Made by a program: the position numbers and the translations under genes. The notes beneath the pieces were generated by a model. The model did not search any database, was not told where the DNA came from, and saw only the letters and a program-made list of their open reading frames with translations. Shown here piece by piece: positions 8,129 to 16,573 of a DNA stretch of 42,874 nucleotides. The DNA comes from Candidatus Caribbeanibacter nitroreducens (GTDB lineage Bacteria; Gemmatimonadota; Gemmatimonadetes; Palauibacterales; Palauibacteraceae), in contig CANPVF010000177.1 of the NCBI GenBank assembly GCA_947581645.1, forward strand, positions 1 to 42,874, written 5' to 3'. The first letter of the stretch is position 1, and every line of letters begins with the position of its first letter.

Positions 8129-8803
8129 ATGCGAAGAGCTGGGGTATGGGGCGGTCTGATCCTGCTGGGCGCGCTGGGCGCCGCGGCGTGCGGCGGAAAT
8201 CCTCCGCCGGAGCCCGAGCCGGAACCGCAGACCACGACGGCCCCCGACACGGCCGACGAGAACCAGGCCCGCCGTGATTCCATCCGGCGCGAACGGGAGG
8301 CCTCCGAGCTCTGCAGCAGGGCGGAGGCCGCCCTGGAGGCCGGCAACTACCAGCGGGCCCGGCGCCTCTTCCAGCGTGCCCAGAGCGAATACGGCGGCAC
8401 CGCCTGCGCCCGTCGTGCCGAGTCGGGCATCGCGAAGGTGGCGGCGGTGGAGACCATCAAGGAGCGGGTCCACTTCGAGTTCGACCGGTCGCGAATCACC
8501 GACGAGGCCGCGGAGACCCTGCAGGCCAAGGCGGAGGTCCTGCGGGAGTATCCGAAGGTGAGGATCACCGTCGAGGGCCACGCCGACGAGCGCGGATCCC
8601 TGGAGTACAACCAGGCCCTCGGCATGCGCCGCGCCCAGGCCACCCTCTCGTACCTGGTGGACCTCGGCCTGGCCAAGAACCGCTTCAGCACCGTGAGCTA
8701 CGGGGAGGAGCGGCCCCTGGTGGACGCCAGCAACGAGCGGGCGTGGGCCCAGAACCGGCGTGCGGAGTTCGTCATCGAGAACATGAGCGCCATCAATCCC
8801 TGA
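8129..8803 (+). CDS. pal: Peptidoglycan-associated lipoprotein Pal
   Basis: 224 aa. A lipoprotein signal peptide ends in LGAAAC, with Cys21 as the predicted lipidated residue. A Pro/Glu linker and a TPR-like helical pair (about residues 65-105) precede the OmpA-like domain (about 118-220). That domain has VHFEFDRSRITDEA, the peptidoglycan-binding VEGHADERGSLEYNQALGMRRA region and RRAEFVI at the end. The ATG at 8129 is chosen because an AGAAGGAG ribosome site lies just upstream and the signal peptide begins there. The TPR-like insert before the OmpA domain is longer than in enteric Pal. Pal anchors the outer membrane to the wall and cycles with TolB. Confidence 0.94.
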   Translation: MRRAGVWGGLILLGALGAAACGGNPPPEPEPEPQTTTAPDTADENQARRDSIRREREASELCSRAEAALEAGNYQRARRLFQRAQSEYGGTACARRAESGIAKVAAVETIKERVHFEFDRSRITDEAAETLQAKAEVLREYPKVRITVEGHADERGSLEYNQALGMRRAQATLSYLVDLGLAKNRFSTVSYGEERPLVDASNERAWAQNRRAEFVIENMSAINP

Positions 8804-8819
8804 AGCGGGACGGAACCAC

Positions 8820-9662
8820 GTGCGACTGGCTTCGCTGCTGACCGCCCTGGCCGTGACGGCCGCCGGGGCGGGATGCGCCACGAAGGGCGACGTGACCTCC
8901 ATGCAGCGGTCCATGAACGCGCACATGGACTCGATGCAGGCGACGCAGGACAGCCTGCTGAGCGAGATGCAGCGGCTGCGGAGCGCGCTCATGGCCCAGG
9001 AGGAGCAGTCCGCTTCGCTCACCCGTACCCGCACCTCCGAGCTGGAGCGCCGCATCGGTGAGCTGCGGGAGCAGGTGGCGCAGCTGACCCAGATCACCGG
9101 ACAGACCCAGCGCACGCTCCAGCGTCAGCTCGACCGTCTCTCCTCCGGAGCAGCAGCCGGCGGCGGAAGCGGGGGAGCCGGCGGGGTCACCATCGGCGGC
9201 GGGGCGGCCGACACCGCGGGCGGCGGCGCCCCGGACACGGCGGCGGCCGACACGGCCACGGCCGGGGCCGGGGGGACGGCGGAGAGTCCCCGTGCCCTGT
9301 ACAAGACCGGAGTACAGCAATTCCGGCGAGGCGCCTACGAGACGGCGCGGATCGCGCTCGAGGAGCTCCTCTCGGCCCATCCGCGGCACGAGCTGGCGCC
9401 GGACGCCCAGTTCTTCCTGGCCCGCACGTACCGGGACGCCGGAGAGGCGCGCCGTGCCCTGGAGGAGTTCCAGCGGGTCCTGGAGCTGTATCCGAACTCC
9501 GGCCGGGCGTCCGCGGCGCTGTATCAGAGGGGCATGATTCACGTGGAGCTCGGCAACACCGACGAGGCGCGCTCCGCGTTCGAGCAGGTGCTGAGGGGGT
9601 ATCCGGACAGCCCCGAGGCGGAGCTGGCCGAGGAGCAGCTGAGCGAGCTCGGCGGGGGCTGA
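8820..9662 (+). CDS. cpoB: CpoB/YbgF-like Tol-Pal accessory lipoprotein
   Basis: 280 aa from a GTG start. A lipoprotein-type signal ends AGAGC, with Cys19 the likely lipidation site, unlike the soluble periplasmic enteric protein. Residues about 25-110 form a Gln/Arg/Glu-rich coiled coil, the trimerisation part in CpoB. A Gly/Ala/Thr linker follows, then C-terminal TPR units (about 160-275) with the ALYKTGVQQFRRGAYETA pattern. The position right after pal is the conserved tol-pal-cpoB order. In enteric bacteria CpoB coordinates outer-membrane constriction with septal wall synthesis; the same role is inferred here. Confidence 0.9.
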   Translation: MRLASLLTALAVTAAGAGCATKGDVTSMQRSMNAHMDSMQATQDSLLSEMQRLRSALMAQEEQSASLTRTRTSELERRIGELREQVAQLTQITGQTQRTLQRQLDRLSSGAAAGGGSGGAGGVTIGGGAADTAGGGAPDTAAADTATAGAGGTAESPRALYKTGVQQFRRGAYETARIALEELLSAHPRHELAPDAQFFLARTYRDAGEARRALEEFQRVLELYPNSGRASAALYQRGMIHVELGNTDEARSAFEQVLRGYPDSPEAELAEEQLSELGGG

Positions 9663-9674
9663 GCCCCGATCCGC

Positions 9675-9705
9675 CCGGCGGCGGACGCACGGCCGGCGCC
9701 GCCGG
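9675..9705 (+). terminator. GC-rich stem-loop after the Tol-Pal cluster
   Basis: A 9-bp stem, CCGGCGGCG at 9675-9683 with CGCCGCCGG at 9697-9705, has a 13-base loop. It begins 13 bases after the cpoB stop, in the 109-base gap before nrdR. No T-run follows, so termination here would be of a non-canonical or Rho-assisted kind. The position at the end of a functional cluster is the main support. Confidence 0.4.
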
Positions 9706-9771
9706 AGGTGGGGCGAACGCTCACTGCCCGACCGCCGCGATCCTCACGAGACCCGTAACCGACCCGGACAC

Positions 9772-10290
9772 GTGCGCTGCCCCGCCTGCGACCACCCCGA
9801 GGACCGAGTCGTCGACTCCCGCACCATCCGCAACGGGCGGGCGATCCGTCGGCGGAGGGAGTGCGCGTCCTGCGGGCGTCGGTTCACCACGTACGAGTCC
9901 ATCGACGAGGAGCCGCTCCGGATCCAGAAGCAGTCGGGGGCCGTGGAGCGGTACGACCGCGAGAAGCTCATGGACAGCGTACGCGTGGCCAGCGCCAAGC
10001 GGCCGATCTCCCTGAGCGAGATCGAGGCGCTGGTCGACGACATCGAGGAGGAGCTGAACGCCGAGGACCGGCGCGAGGTCTCCAGCCAGCGGATCGGCGA
10101 GATGGTGATGGAGCGTCTCCGCGCGCTGGACCAGGTGGCATACGTTCGGTTCGCTTCGGTGTACCGAAACTTCCAGGACACCTCCGAGTTCACCGAGGAA
10201 GTGCAGGAGCTCCTGAGACGGCAGCGCTACGACTCCGACGGGCAGGTCGACCTGTTCTCCGACGCGGATGACCAGCAAGAGACGGGCTGA
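9772..10290 (+). CDS. nrdR: Transcriptional repressor NrdR
   Basis: 172 aa from a GTG start. An N-terminal zinc ribbon uses Cys3, Cys6, Cys31 and Cys34 (CPAC and CASC). An ATP-cone domain (about residues 49-139) with the KRPISLSEIEALVDDIE segment senses ATP and dATP. NrdR represses ribonucleotide reductase genes when dATP is high. No nrd gene lies in this window, so its targets are elsewhere. The C-terminal tail after about residue 150 is somewhat longer than usual and acidic. The stop overlaps the tatC start by one base (TGATG). Confidence 0.95.
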   Translation: MRCPACDHPEDRVVDSRTIRNGRAIRRRRECASCGRRFTTYESIDEEPLRIQKQSGAVERYDREKLMDSVRVASAKRPISLSEIEALVDDIEEELNAEDRREVSSQRIGEMVMERLRALDQVAYVRFASVYRNFQDTSEFTEEVQELLRRQRYDSDGQVDLFSDADDQQETG

Positions 10291-11045
10291 TGCCGGACGT
10301 GGACGGGGGCGAGATGCCCTTCCTCGACCACCTGGAGGAGCTCCGGTGGCGGCTGATCTGGAGCGTGGGGGCGATCCTGGTCGGGGCGGTGGCCGGCTTC
10401 TTCCTGGTCACGCACCTGGACGTCATCGGACTCCTGGCCCGCCCGATCCGGGGGCTCCTGCCTGAGGACAGGCTCCTCTACACGAGCCCGACCACGCCCA
10501 TCATGGTCACGCTCAAGCTGTCGGCCGTGGTGGGCATCATCCTGGCGCTCCCCGTGATCGCCCACCAGGGCTGGAAGTTCGTGGCGCCGGCCCTGTACGA
10601 GCACGAGAAGAAGACGATGATCCCCGCCATCGGGGTGAGCTTCCTGCTCTTCCTGGCCGGGATCGCCATGGCGTACTTCCTCGTCCTCCCGGTGGGACTC
10701 AAGTTCCTGCTCGGCTTCCAGGCCGAGGCCCTGAATCCCATCATCACGATCGACGAGTACCTGCGGTTCGCCACCCGCCTCATCCTGGCGTTCGGGCTGA
10801 TCTTCGAGATGCCCGTGGTGATGACGGCGCTGGCGTTCATGGGGGTCCTGGACGGGTCGGAGCTCCGGGAGTACCGTCGGCACGCCATCGTGATCATGGC
10901 GGCGGGCGCCGCCTTCCTCACCCCGGCGGACGCGGGCACGATGCTCATGATGCTGGCGCCCACCTGGCTCCTGTACGAGCTCTCCATCGTGCTGGCCGCG
11001 TGGACGGCGAGGCGCCGGTTCGGGCGAACGGCGAGCGGAGAGTGA
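10290..11045 (+). CDS. tatC: Sec-independent protein translocase TatC
   Basis: 251 aa with six predicted membrane helices. The N-terminal MPFLDHLEELRWRLIWS is the conserved TatC opening that helps bind the twin-arginine signal peptide. The first periplasmic loop and the LKFLLGFQAEALNPIITIDEYLRF segment are also typical. TatC is the receptor of the Tat pathway for folded proteins. Its partner TatA is encoded separately at 16919. The start is coupled to nrdR, and the end overlaps the LptD-like gene by four bases (GTGA). Confidence 0.96.
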   Translation: MPDVDGGEMPFLDHLEELRWRLIWSVGAILVGAVAGFFLVTHLDVIGLLARPIRGLLPEDRLLYTSPTTPIMVTLKLSAVVGIILALPVIAHQGWKFVAPALYEHEKKTMIPAIGVSFLLFLAGIAMAYFLVLPVGLKFLLGFQAEALNPIITIDEYLRFATRLILAFGLIFEMPVVMTALAFMGVLDGSELREYRRHAIVIMAAGAAFLTPADAGTMLMMLAPTWLLYELSIVLAAWTARRRFGRTASGE

Positions 11046-13897
11046 GCGGCGGGCGCGGCCCGGCGCCGGTTTCGGCTCCCGCGGCCGTCCTGGCGGTGGC
11101 CGCGCTGGCCGTGGCCGCGGCGCCCCCGACGGCGGCCGCGATGCAGCAGGCGGACACCATTCCGGAGCCGGCCGCCGACACGGTGCCGCGTGCGCCGCGG
11201 CAGGCGGTGCCCGACAGCCTCCTCCCGGACAGCCTGCGGTCGGTCCCGGACAGCCTCCTCCCGGACAGCCTGCTGACGGACAGCGCCCGGGCCCCGAGCG
11301 TGGAGGAGCGGAGCGAGGCCCTGGCCGGTGGCGCCTTCCCGTCCCGGGACTCCCTCTTCCGGCAGCTGGCCGAAGCCCCGGGATACCGGATCGTGGAGTA
11401 CCGCGGACAGGAGGTGGAACTGGACGTGCCCCCGCGGATCATCCGGCTCGAGGACAGCGCCCAGGCCAACTACGGCGAGAACGCGCTCCGGGCCGACACC
11501 ATCGTCTACCGGGGCCAGCCCCGCTTCATGGAGGCCCGCGGGCGCATCGAGCTGGTGAGCCAGGGCCAGCAGCCGGTGCGGAGCGACTCGGTCCTCTACT
11601 ACGACGTGAGCGGCGAGAAGGGGACGGTCTTCGGGGCCCGTACGCAGACCAGGGCGCGGGGGGCGGACTGGAACGTCGAGGGGAACGCCATCCCCCGGGG
11701 ACGGAAGACGCTCTTCGTGGAGTCCGGGAGCTTCACGTCCTGCACGCTGCGCGAGCCGCACTATCACTTCGAGGCCGGGCAGATCAAGATGGTGCGGGAG
11801 GAGGTGCTCGTGGCCTGGCCGGTGGTGCTGCGGATCGGACACGTCCCCGTGGCGTGGCTCCCCTTCTTCGCGCACTCCATGCGGCCGGAGCGGGCCAGTG
11901 GCATCCTTCCGCCGCGCTTCGGGTTCAACGACGTGGTCCGGACCTCGCCGGGGATGGAGCGGCAGGTGTCGGACTTCGGCTACTACTGGGCCATCAACCG
12001 CTACCTGGACGCCCAGGCCACGATGGGGTGGTTCAGCGGAAACTACACGGAGGTCCAGGGGCGCCTGCGCTACAACTTCATCAAGAAGTTCCTGGACGGG
12101 AACCTGGCGGTGGGACGGAGCTGGGGGCAGAACGAGACGAGCCTGCAGCTGAACTGGCAGCACAATCAGGAGCTCAGCCCCAACACCACGTTCCGCGTCT
12201 CCGCCCAGTACGCCACGAACACGCAGACCTTCCGGGAGAGGAGCTTCGATCCCCGGGACCAGCTGCGGCAGCTCAGCTCCGACGTGGGCTTCAACCACCG
12301 GCTGCCGTGGGCCAACCTGAGCCTGAGCGCCAGCCGGCGCCAGCCCGTGAGCGGCGACGGGAACATCACCCAGACGCTGCCGTCGCTGAACCTGAGCTTC
12401 TCGCCGGTGACCCTGTTCCCGGCGCCCCGCAGCGGGGCCGGCCTGTTCAACAACATGACGTGGAACGGCTCCGTGAGCGCCTCCCGCTCCACCCGGAGCA
12501 GCGACACTCGCGGAGACCGTCTCCAGCGGCAGGCCAACGTCTCCAACAGCCTCCGGCTGAACGACTTCAACCTCTCCGCTTCCGGAAGCGTCGACAATTC
12601 CGTGGAGACGCCGGTGGACAGCGCGGGGAACCCGCTCTCCGACCGGTTCCAGACCAGCCTCAGCTGGCGCTCGTCCCTGAACTACCAGGTGGACCTGATG
12701 GGGAGCACCACGTTCAGGCCGACGGCCAGCCTGGAGGGGGAGGCCTTCGCGTCCGACAGCACGGGCGGCGACGTGCTGCAGGCGCCGATGCGGATGAACT
12801 TCGGGGCGTCGCTGAGCACCGACCTCTACGGCTTCTTCCCCGGCGTCGGTCCCTTCTCCCGCATCCGGCACAAGCTCTCTCCCGGCCTCAGCTGGCGCTA
12901 TTCACCCCCGGTCACGCCCCAGCCGGACCGGGAGGACATCCCGGGCTACCCGGCCACCCGGGGAGGGCGGGCCCGGAACGTCCTCAACGTCTCCCTGAAC
13001 CAGACCTTCGAGGCCAAGATCGGCGGGAACGGCGACGGCGCGGCGCCCGCCGACACCGCCGGCGCCGCGTCCGACTCGGCCGCGGCCGCGGGGGACTCCG
13101 CGGCCGCCGCTGGCTCCGCCGGACGTGGACCCGCCGGGGGGCAGGCGCGGAAGGTCACCCTCCTCTCGCTCCGGACCTCCGGGCTCACATTCGACTTCGG
13201 CGGCGCCTCGGAGGACCGCCCCGTCCTCACCACGGAGCAGATCACGAACAACGTCTCCTCCGACCTCCTCCGGGGGCTCTCCTTCAACATCACGCACGAC
13301 CTCTTCGCCGGGAGCGGGGCGGACCGCACGTTCGACCCGGTCATCACGCGGGTGGGGACGAGCTTCAGCGTCAGCTCCGGCGAGAGCCTGGGCGACGTCC
13401 TGGGCCTGGGGCTCCCCGGGGGCGGCGCTGCGGGCGACCGCCGCGACGAGCAGGAGGGGCAGGATCGGGAGCGGCAGGAGCAGGAGGACCAGGTCGGAAC
13501 GCGGGGGAGCATCTTCACCCAGGCGGAGCAGGGGCCGCCGGAGACGGCCTCCGGGCCCTGGGACCTGTCGGTGAACTACTCGCTCACCCGCCCCCGGGAC
13601 GCCGGCGGCCCCGGTATCGCCGGCCGCGAGAACCAGACGCTGGGCGGCCGTCTGCAGCTCCAGCCCACCCCCAACTGGGAGGTGAACTGGAGAACCACGT
13701 ACAATATCACCTCGGGAGAATTCGGCTCCCACCAGCTGCAGCTGACCCGGCAGCTGCACCGCTGGCGGGCGGAATTCAGCTTCTCGAAGTCGCCCAACGG
13801 CAACGTCCGCTTCGACGTCATGGTCCGGCTCACCGACGCCCCGGAGATCAAAGTGCCCTACCAGATCCAGACCCGGCAGGAGACCCGGTCGCCGTGA
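11042..13897 (+). CDS. LptD-like LPS-assembly outer-membrane protein
   Basis: 951 aa. A signal peptide (Ala/Val-rich, ending near PPTAAA) is followed by a repetitive PDSLL stretch. An OstA/LptA-like jelly-roll domain (about residues 120-250) has the ADTIVYRGQPRFMEARGRIE pattern and the SGSFTSCTLREPHYHF signature. A long C-terminal region of alternating beta strands (about 290-950) fits a large barrel. The family inserts lipopolysaccharide into the outer leaflet. The start at GTG 11042 overlaps tatC by four bases; an in-frame GTG at 11000 would lie inside tatC and ahead of the signal peptide. Only one cysteine is present, whereas proteobacterial LptD uses two disulfides. Two low-complexity segments (near 13030-13140 and 13410-13500) interrupt the barrel and probably form loops. 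The assignment is strong for the family and moderate for identical function. Confidence 0.85.
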   Translation: MSGGRGPAPVSAPAAVLAVAALAVAAAPPTAAAMQQADTIPEPAADTVPRAPRQAVPDSLLPDSLRSVPDSLLPDSLLTDSARAPSVEERSEALAGGAFPSRDSLFRQLAEAPGYRIVEYRGQEVELDVPPRIIRLEDSAQANYGENALRADTIVYRGQPRFMEARGRIELVSQGQQPVRSDSVLYYDVSGEKGTVFGARTQTRARGADWNVEGNAIPRGRKTLFVESGSFTSCTLREPHYHFEAGQIKMVREEVLVAWPVVLRIGHVPVAWLPFFAHSMRPERASGILPPRFGFNDVVRTSPGMERQVSDFGYYWAINRYLDAQATMGWFSGNYTEVQGRLRYNFIKKFLDGNLAVGRSWGQNETSLQLNWQHNQELSPNTTFRVSAQYATNTQTFRERSFDPRDQLRQLSSDVGFNHRLPWANLSLSASRRQPVSGDGNITQTLPSLNLSFSPVTLFPAPRSGAGLFNNMTWNGSVSASRSTRSSDTRGDRLQRQANVSNSLRLNDFNLSASGSVDNSVETPVDSAGNPLSDRFQTSLSWRSSLNYQVDLMGSTTFRPTASLEGEAFASDSTGGDVLQAPMRMNFGASLSTDLYGFFPGVGPFSRIRHKLSPGLSWRYSPPVTPQPDREDIPGYPATRGGRARNVLNVSLNQTFEAKIGGNGDGAAPADTAGAASDSAAAAGDSAAAAGSAGRGPAGGQARKVTLLSLRTSGLTFDFGGASEDRPVLTTEQITNNVSSDLLRGLSFNITHDLFAGSGADRTFDPVITRVGTSFSVSSGESLGDVLGLGLPGGGAAGDRRDEQEGQDRERQEQEDQVGTRGSIFTQAEQGPPETASGPWDLSVNYSLTRPRDAGGPGIAGRENQTLGGRLQLQPTPNWEVNWRTTYNITSGEFGSHQLQLTRQLHRWRAEFSFSKSPNGNVRFDVMVRLTDAPEIKVPYQIQTRQETRSP
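11210..11281 (+). repeat. Two tandem 36-base repeats inside the LptD-like gene
   Basis: Units 11210-11245 and 11246-11281 are nearly identical for their first 27 bases and encode two 12-residue copies of PDSLLPDSLxxx. Each unit is itself a doubled PDSL motif. The segment follows the signal peptide and precedes the jelly-roll, so it is probably a flexible spacer that can vary in copy number. Confidence 0.8.
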
Positions 13898-15441
13898 GCT
13901 CCCGCGTCCGCGTGACCGGCGACGACCTGTCCCTCGAGGAGGTGGGAGCCGTGGCGGGAGGGGCCGCGGTGGACACGGATCTCCCCGACGGGACCCGGTC
14001 CCGGATGAGGGCCAGCCGCAGGGCGGTGGAGTCCATCCTGGAGAGCGGCCAGGCCGTGTACGGCGTGAACACCGGGTTCGGCCGGCTGTCGGACGTACGC
14101 GTGGACCGCGAGGGCCTGGCGGAGCTGCAGGTGAACCTGCTCCGGAGCCACGCCTGTGGCGTCGGTGAGCCCATGGAGAGGGAGGAGGTCCGCGCCATGC
14201 TCCTCCTCCGGGCCAACGCCCTGGCCGCCGGCTACAGCGGTGTGCGGCCCGCCGTGGCCACCCGGCTGCTGGAGCTCCTGGACCGGGACGTGACGCCGGT
14301 GGTTCCGCGGGCGGGATCGGTGGGAGCCTCCGGGGACCTGGCCCCGGCGGCGCACCTGAGCCTGGTGCTCATCGGCGAGGGAGAGGCGCGGGGACCCGGG
14401 GGACAGCGCCGTCCGGGCGGAGAGGCCCTGCGGGAGGCGGGGCTCGAGCCCCTGGAGCTGGAGCCCAAGGAGGGCCTGGCGCTGCTGAACGGCACGCAGG
14501 CCATGACGGCGGTGGGGACGCTGGCCCTGCTCCGGGCCGAGTCGCTGGCGGACGCCGCCGACGTGGCGGGCGCCGTGAGCCTGGAGGGGCTCCGGGGCAG
14601 CCCCGATCCCTTCGACCCCGTGGTGCAGGAGGCGCGTCCGCACCCGGGGCAGGAGGCCAGCGCCCGGCGTCTCCGGGCGCTCCTCCGCGACAGCGAGATC
14701 CGCGAGAGCCACCGGTACGGCGACCCCCGGGTGCAGGACGCGTACTCGGTGCGGTGCATGCCCCAGATCCACGGCGCGGCCCGGCACGCGATCGCCCACG
14801 TTCGCGACGTCCTCGAGCGGGAGGTGAACGCGGCCACCGACAACCCGCTGGTGGAGGCCGACCGGCCCGCCGGAGAGCGTGTCCTGAGCCAGGGCAACTT
14901 CCACGGACAGCCCGTGGCCTCGGCCCTGGACTATCTGGCCGTGGGCGTGTGCCACCTGGCGACGGCCAGCGAGCGGCGCACGGACCGCCTCCTGAATCCG
15001 GACCTGTCCGACCTGCCGGCCTTCCTGACCCCGGAGCCGGGGCTGCGGTCGGGCCTCATGATGGCCCAGGTCACCGCCGCCTCGCGGGTCGCCGAGTGCC
15101 GGCACGCGGCGGAGCCGGCCAGCGTGGGGACCATTCCCACCGGGGCCGCCAAGGAGGACCACGTCTCCATGGGCATGCACGCCGCCGACCAGGCGGAGCG
15201 GGCCGTTCGCGCCGCCGAGCAGGTGGTGGCGGTCGAGCTCATCGCCGCCGTGCAGGCCATGGAGTTCCACCGCCCCCTCCGCGCGGGCCGCGGGGTCGAG
15301 TCGGCCGCCTCGGTGCTGCGGGAGGAGGTCCCCCGGGTCGAGGAGGACCGACCGCTGGCGGGGGACATGGACGCCGCCGTGGGGCTCGTCCGCGGGGGAG
15401 CCATGAGCCGGGTGGTGGCCGACAGCCTGGCCGACGCCTGA
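13894..15441 (+). CDS. hutH: Histidine ammonia-lyase
   Basis: 515 aa, aromatic amino-acid lyase family. It removes ammonia from histidine to give urocanate, using a cofactor (MIO) formed from Ala145-Ser146-Gly147 in GSVGASGDLAPAAH. Tyr56 (YGVNTGFGRL), His86 in RSHACGVG, Tyr284 and Arg287 in QDAYSVRCMPQ, and Glu421 in KEDHVSMG all match the characterised enzyme within a few positions. The Ser-His pair at 85-86 favours histidine over tyrosine or phenylalanine as substrate. The start GTG overlaps the previous stop (GTGA). No other hut genes are nearby, so the rest of the pathway must be elsewhere. A promoter follows at 15470, so this gene probably ends a transcription unit. Confidence 0.92.
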   Translation: MSSRVRVTGDDLSLEEVGAVAGGAAVDTDLPDGTRSRMRASRRAVESILESGQAVYGVNTGFGRLSDVRVDREGLAELQVNLLRSHACGVGEPMEREEVRAMLLLRANALAAGYSGVRPAVATRLLELLDRDVTPVVPRAGSVGASGDLAPAAHLSLVLIGEGEARGPGGQRRPGGEALREAGLEPLELEPKEGLALLNGTQAMTAVGTLALLRAESLADAADVAGAVSLEGLRGSPDPFDPVVQEARPHPGQEASARRLRALLRDSEIRESHRYGDPRVQDAYSVRCMPQIHGAARHAIAHVRDVLEREVNAATDNPLVEADRPAGERVLSQGNFHGQPVASALDYLAVGVCHLATASERRTDRLLNPDLSDLPAFLTPEPGLRSGLMMAQVTAASRVAECRHAAEPASVGTIPTGAAKEDHVSMGMHAADQAERAVRAAEQVVAVELIAAVQAMEFHRPLRAGRGVESAASVLREEVPRVEEDRPLAGDMDAAVGLVRGGAMSRVVADSLADA

Positions 15442-15469
15442 GGGTCCCCGTGGCGACGGGCCGGCGGCT

Positions 15470-15499
15470 TTGACACCCCGGCTGCCGGCGGTCTAGATT
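15470..15499 (+). promoter_or_regulatory. Sigma-70-type promoter for the polyprenyl synthase gene
   Basis: TTGACA at 15470-15475 is a perfect -35 box. After 18 bases, TAGATT at 15494-15499 gives a good -10 box. Transcription would begin near 15506, about 84 bases before the proposed CTG start. The first 11 bases (TTGACACCCCG) are identical to those of the promoter at 19316. Confidence 0.7.
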
Positions 15500-15589
15500 G
15501 CGGCCCGACCGGGGGGGTGTCCGTTCGCCCCCGGCCTTCCGTCGACGATCGCTCACGGCTTCCCCCGAACTCAGGACCGGAGGACTACC

Positions 15590-16573
15590 CTGCAGGTCGC
15601 GTCTCCCGCTCTCCAGGCCTTCCGCGCGCCGGTGGAGGACGAGCTGGCGCGGGTGGAGGAGGAGATCGCCCGCATGGCCGTCTCCGAGTTCGGGGCGCTG
15701 GACCAGGTGGGGGACCATCTCCTCTCCACCGAGGGGAAGCTCTTCCGTCCCTCGCTCGTCCTGCTGGCCAGCAGGGTGTCGGGGCCGGTGCCGGACGGGG
15801 CGGTCCGGATGGCCGCGGTGGTGGAACTGGTCCACCTGGCCACGCTGGTCCACGACGACGCCGTGGACCACTCCGTGCGCCGCCGCGGCATGCCCACCGT
15901 CAACTCCGTCTGGACCCACCAGGTGGCCGTCATCATGGGCGACTACCTCTACTCCCGGGCCGTGACGGAGATGACGGAGCTCGACGACATGGAGGCGGTC
16001 CGGATCCTGGCCGAGGCGGCCAACCGGATGACCGTGGGTGAGATGCGGCAGCTGACCTCGCACGAGGCGCTGGACTTCTCCGAGGAGGACTACGAGGAGC
16101 TCTGCCGCTGCAAGACCGCGTCGCTGATCTCGGCGGCGTGCGAGCTCGGGGCCCGCCTCGGCTCGCCGGGTCACGCGGCGAGCCTCCGGGCCTACGGGCA
16201 CGACCTCGGGATGGCCTTCCAGATGGCCGACGACGTGCTGGACTACACGGCCTCCAGCTCCGAGACCGGCAAGCCCCGGGGACAGGACCTGCGTGAGCAC
16301 AAGGTGACGCTCCCGCTCATCTCCGTGCTCCCGGATCTGTCGGGGGCGGAGCGGGAGGAGGTCGAGGCGCTGTTCGGCGACCCCGAGCCCGACGACGGAC
16401 GCGTGACCCGCGTCATCGAGATCGTGGAGGAGCACGGCGGCGTCGAGTACGCCCGGGACCGGGCCCGGGACCACGCAGCCGGCGCGCGGGAGCACCTGGC
16501 CGAGCTCCCGGACGGGCCGGCCCTCCGATCCCTGCAGGGCGCCGTCGAGTACGTGGTCAGACGACGGAGATGA
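15590..16573 (+). CDS. Long-chain trans-polyprenyl diphosphate synthase
   Basis: 327 aa. It condenses isopentenyl diphosphate onto an allylic diphosphate to make the side chain of a quinone. The substrate-binding GKLFRP is at 49-54. The first Asp-rich motif is DDAVD at 89-93 and the second DDVLD at 214-218. The residue five places before the first motif is a small alanine, as in enzymes making C35-C50 chains. The start is proposed as CTG 15590. GGAGG lies at 15579-15583 with ideal spacing, and the resulting N-terminus (LQAFRAPVEDELARVEEEI) restores the family's first helix. The first in-frame GTG, at 15632, would remove 14 residues and lacks a ribosome site. An octaprenyl-type product is likely. 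The stop overlaps the next gene (ATGA). Confidence 0.9.
   Translation: MQVASPALQAFRAPVEDELARVEEEIARMAVSEFGALDQVGDHLLSTEGKLFRPSLVLLASRVSGPVPDGAVRMAAVVELVHLATLVHDDAVDHSVRRRGMPTVNSVWTHQVAVIMGDYLYSRAVTEMTELDDMEAVRILAEAANRMTVGEMRQLTSHEALDFSEEDYEELCRCKTASLISAACELGARLGSPGHAASLRAYGHDLGMAFQMADDVLDYTASSSETGKPRGQDLREHKVTLPLISVLPDLSGAEREEVEALFGDPEPDDGRVTRVIEIVEEHGGVEYARDRARDHAAGAREHLAELPDGPALRSLQGAVEYVVRRRR

Noticed and set aside
10478-12871. Very long minus-strand open frame (about 797 codons) opposite tatC and the LptD-like gene
   Set aside because: It is the antisense shadow of two well-supported genes in GC-rich DNA; its translation is Arg/Gly/His/Pro-rich with no domain.
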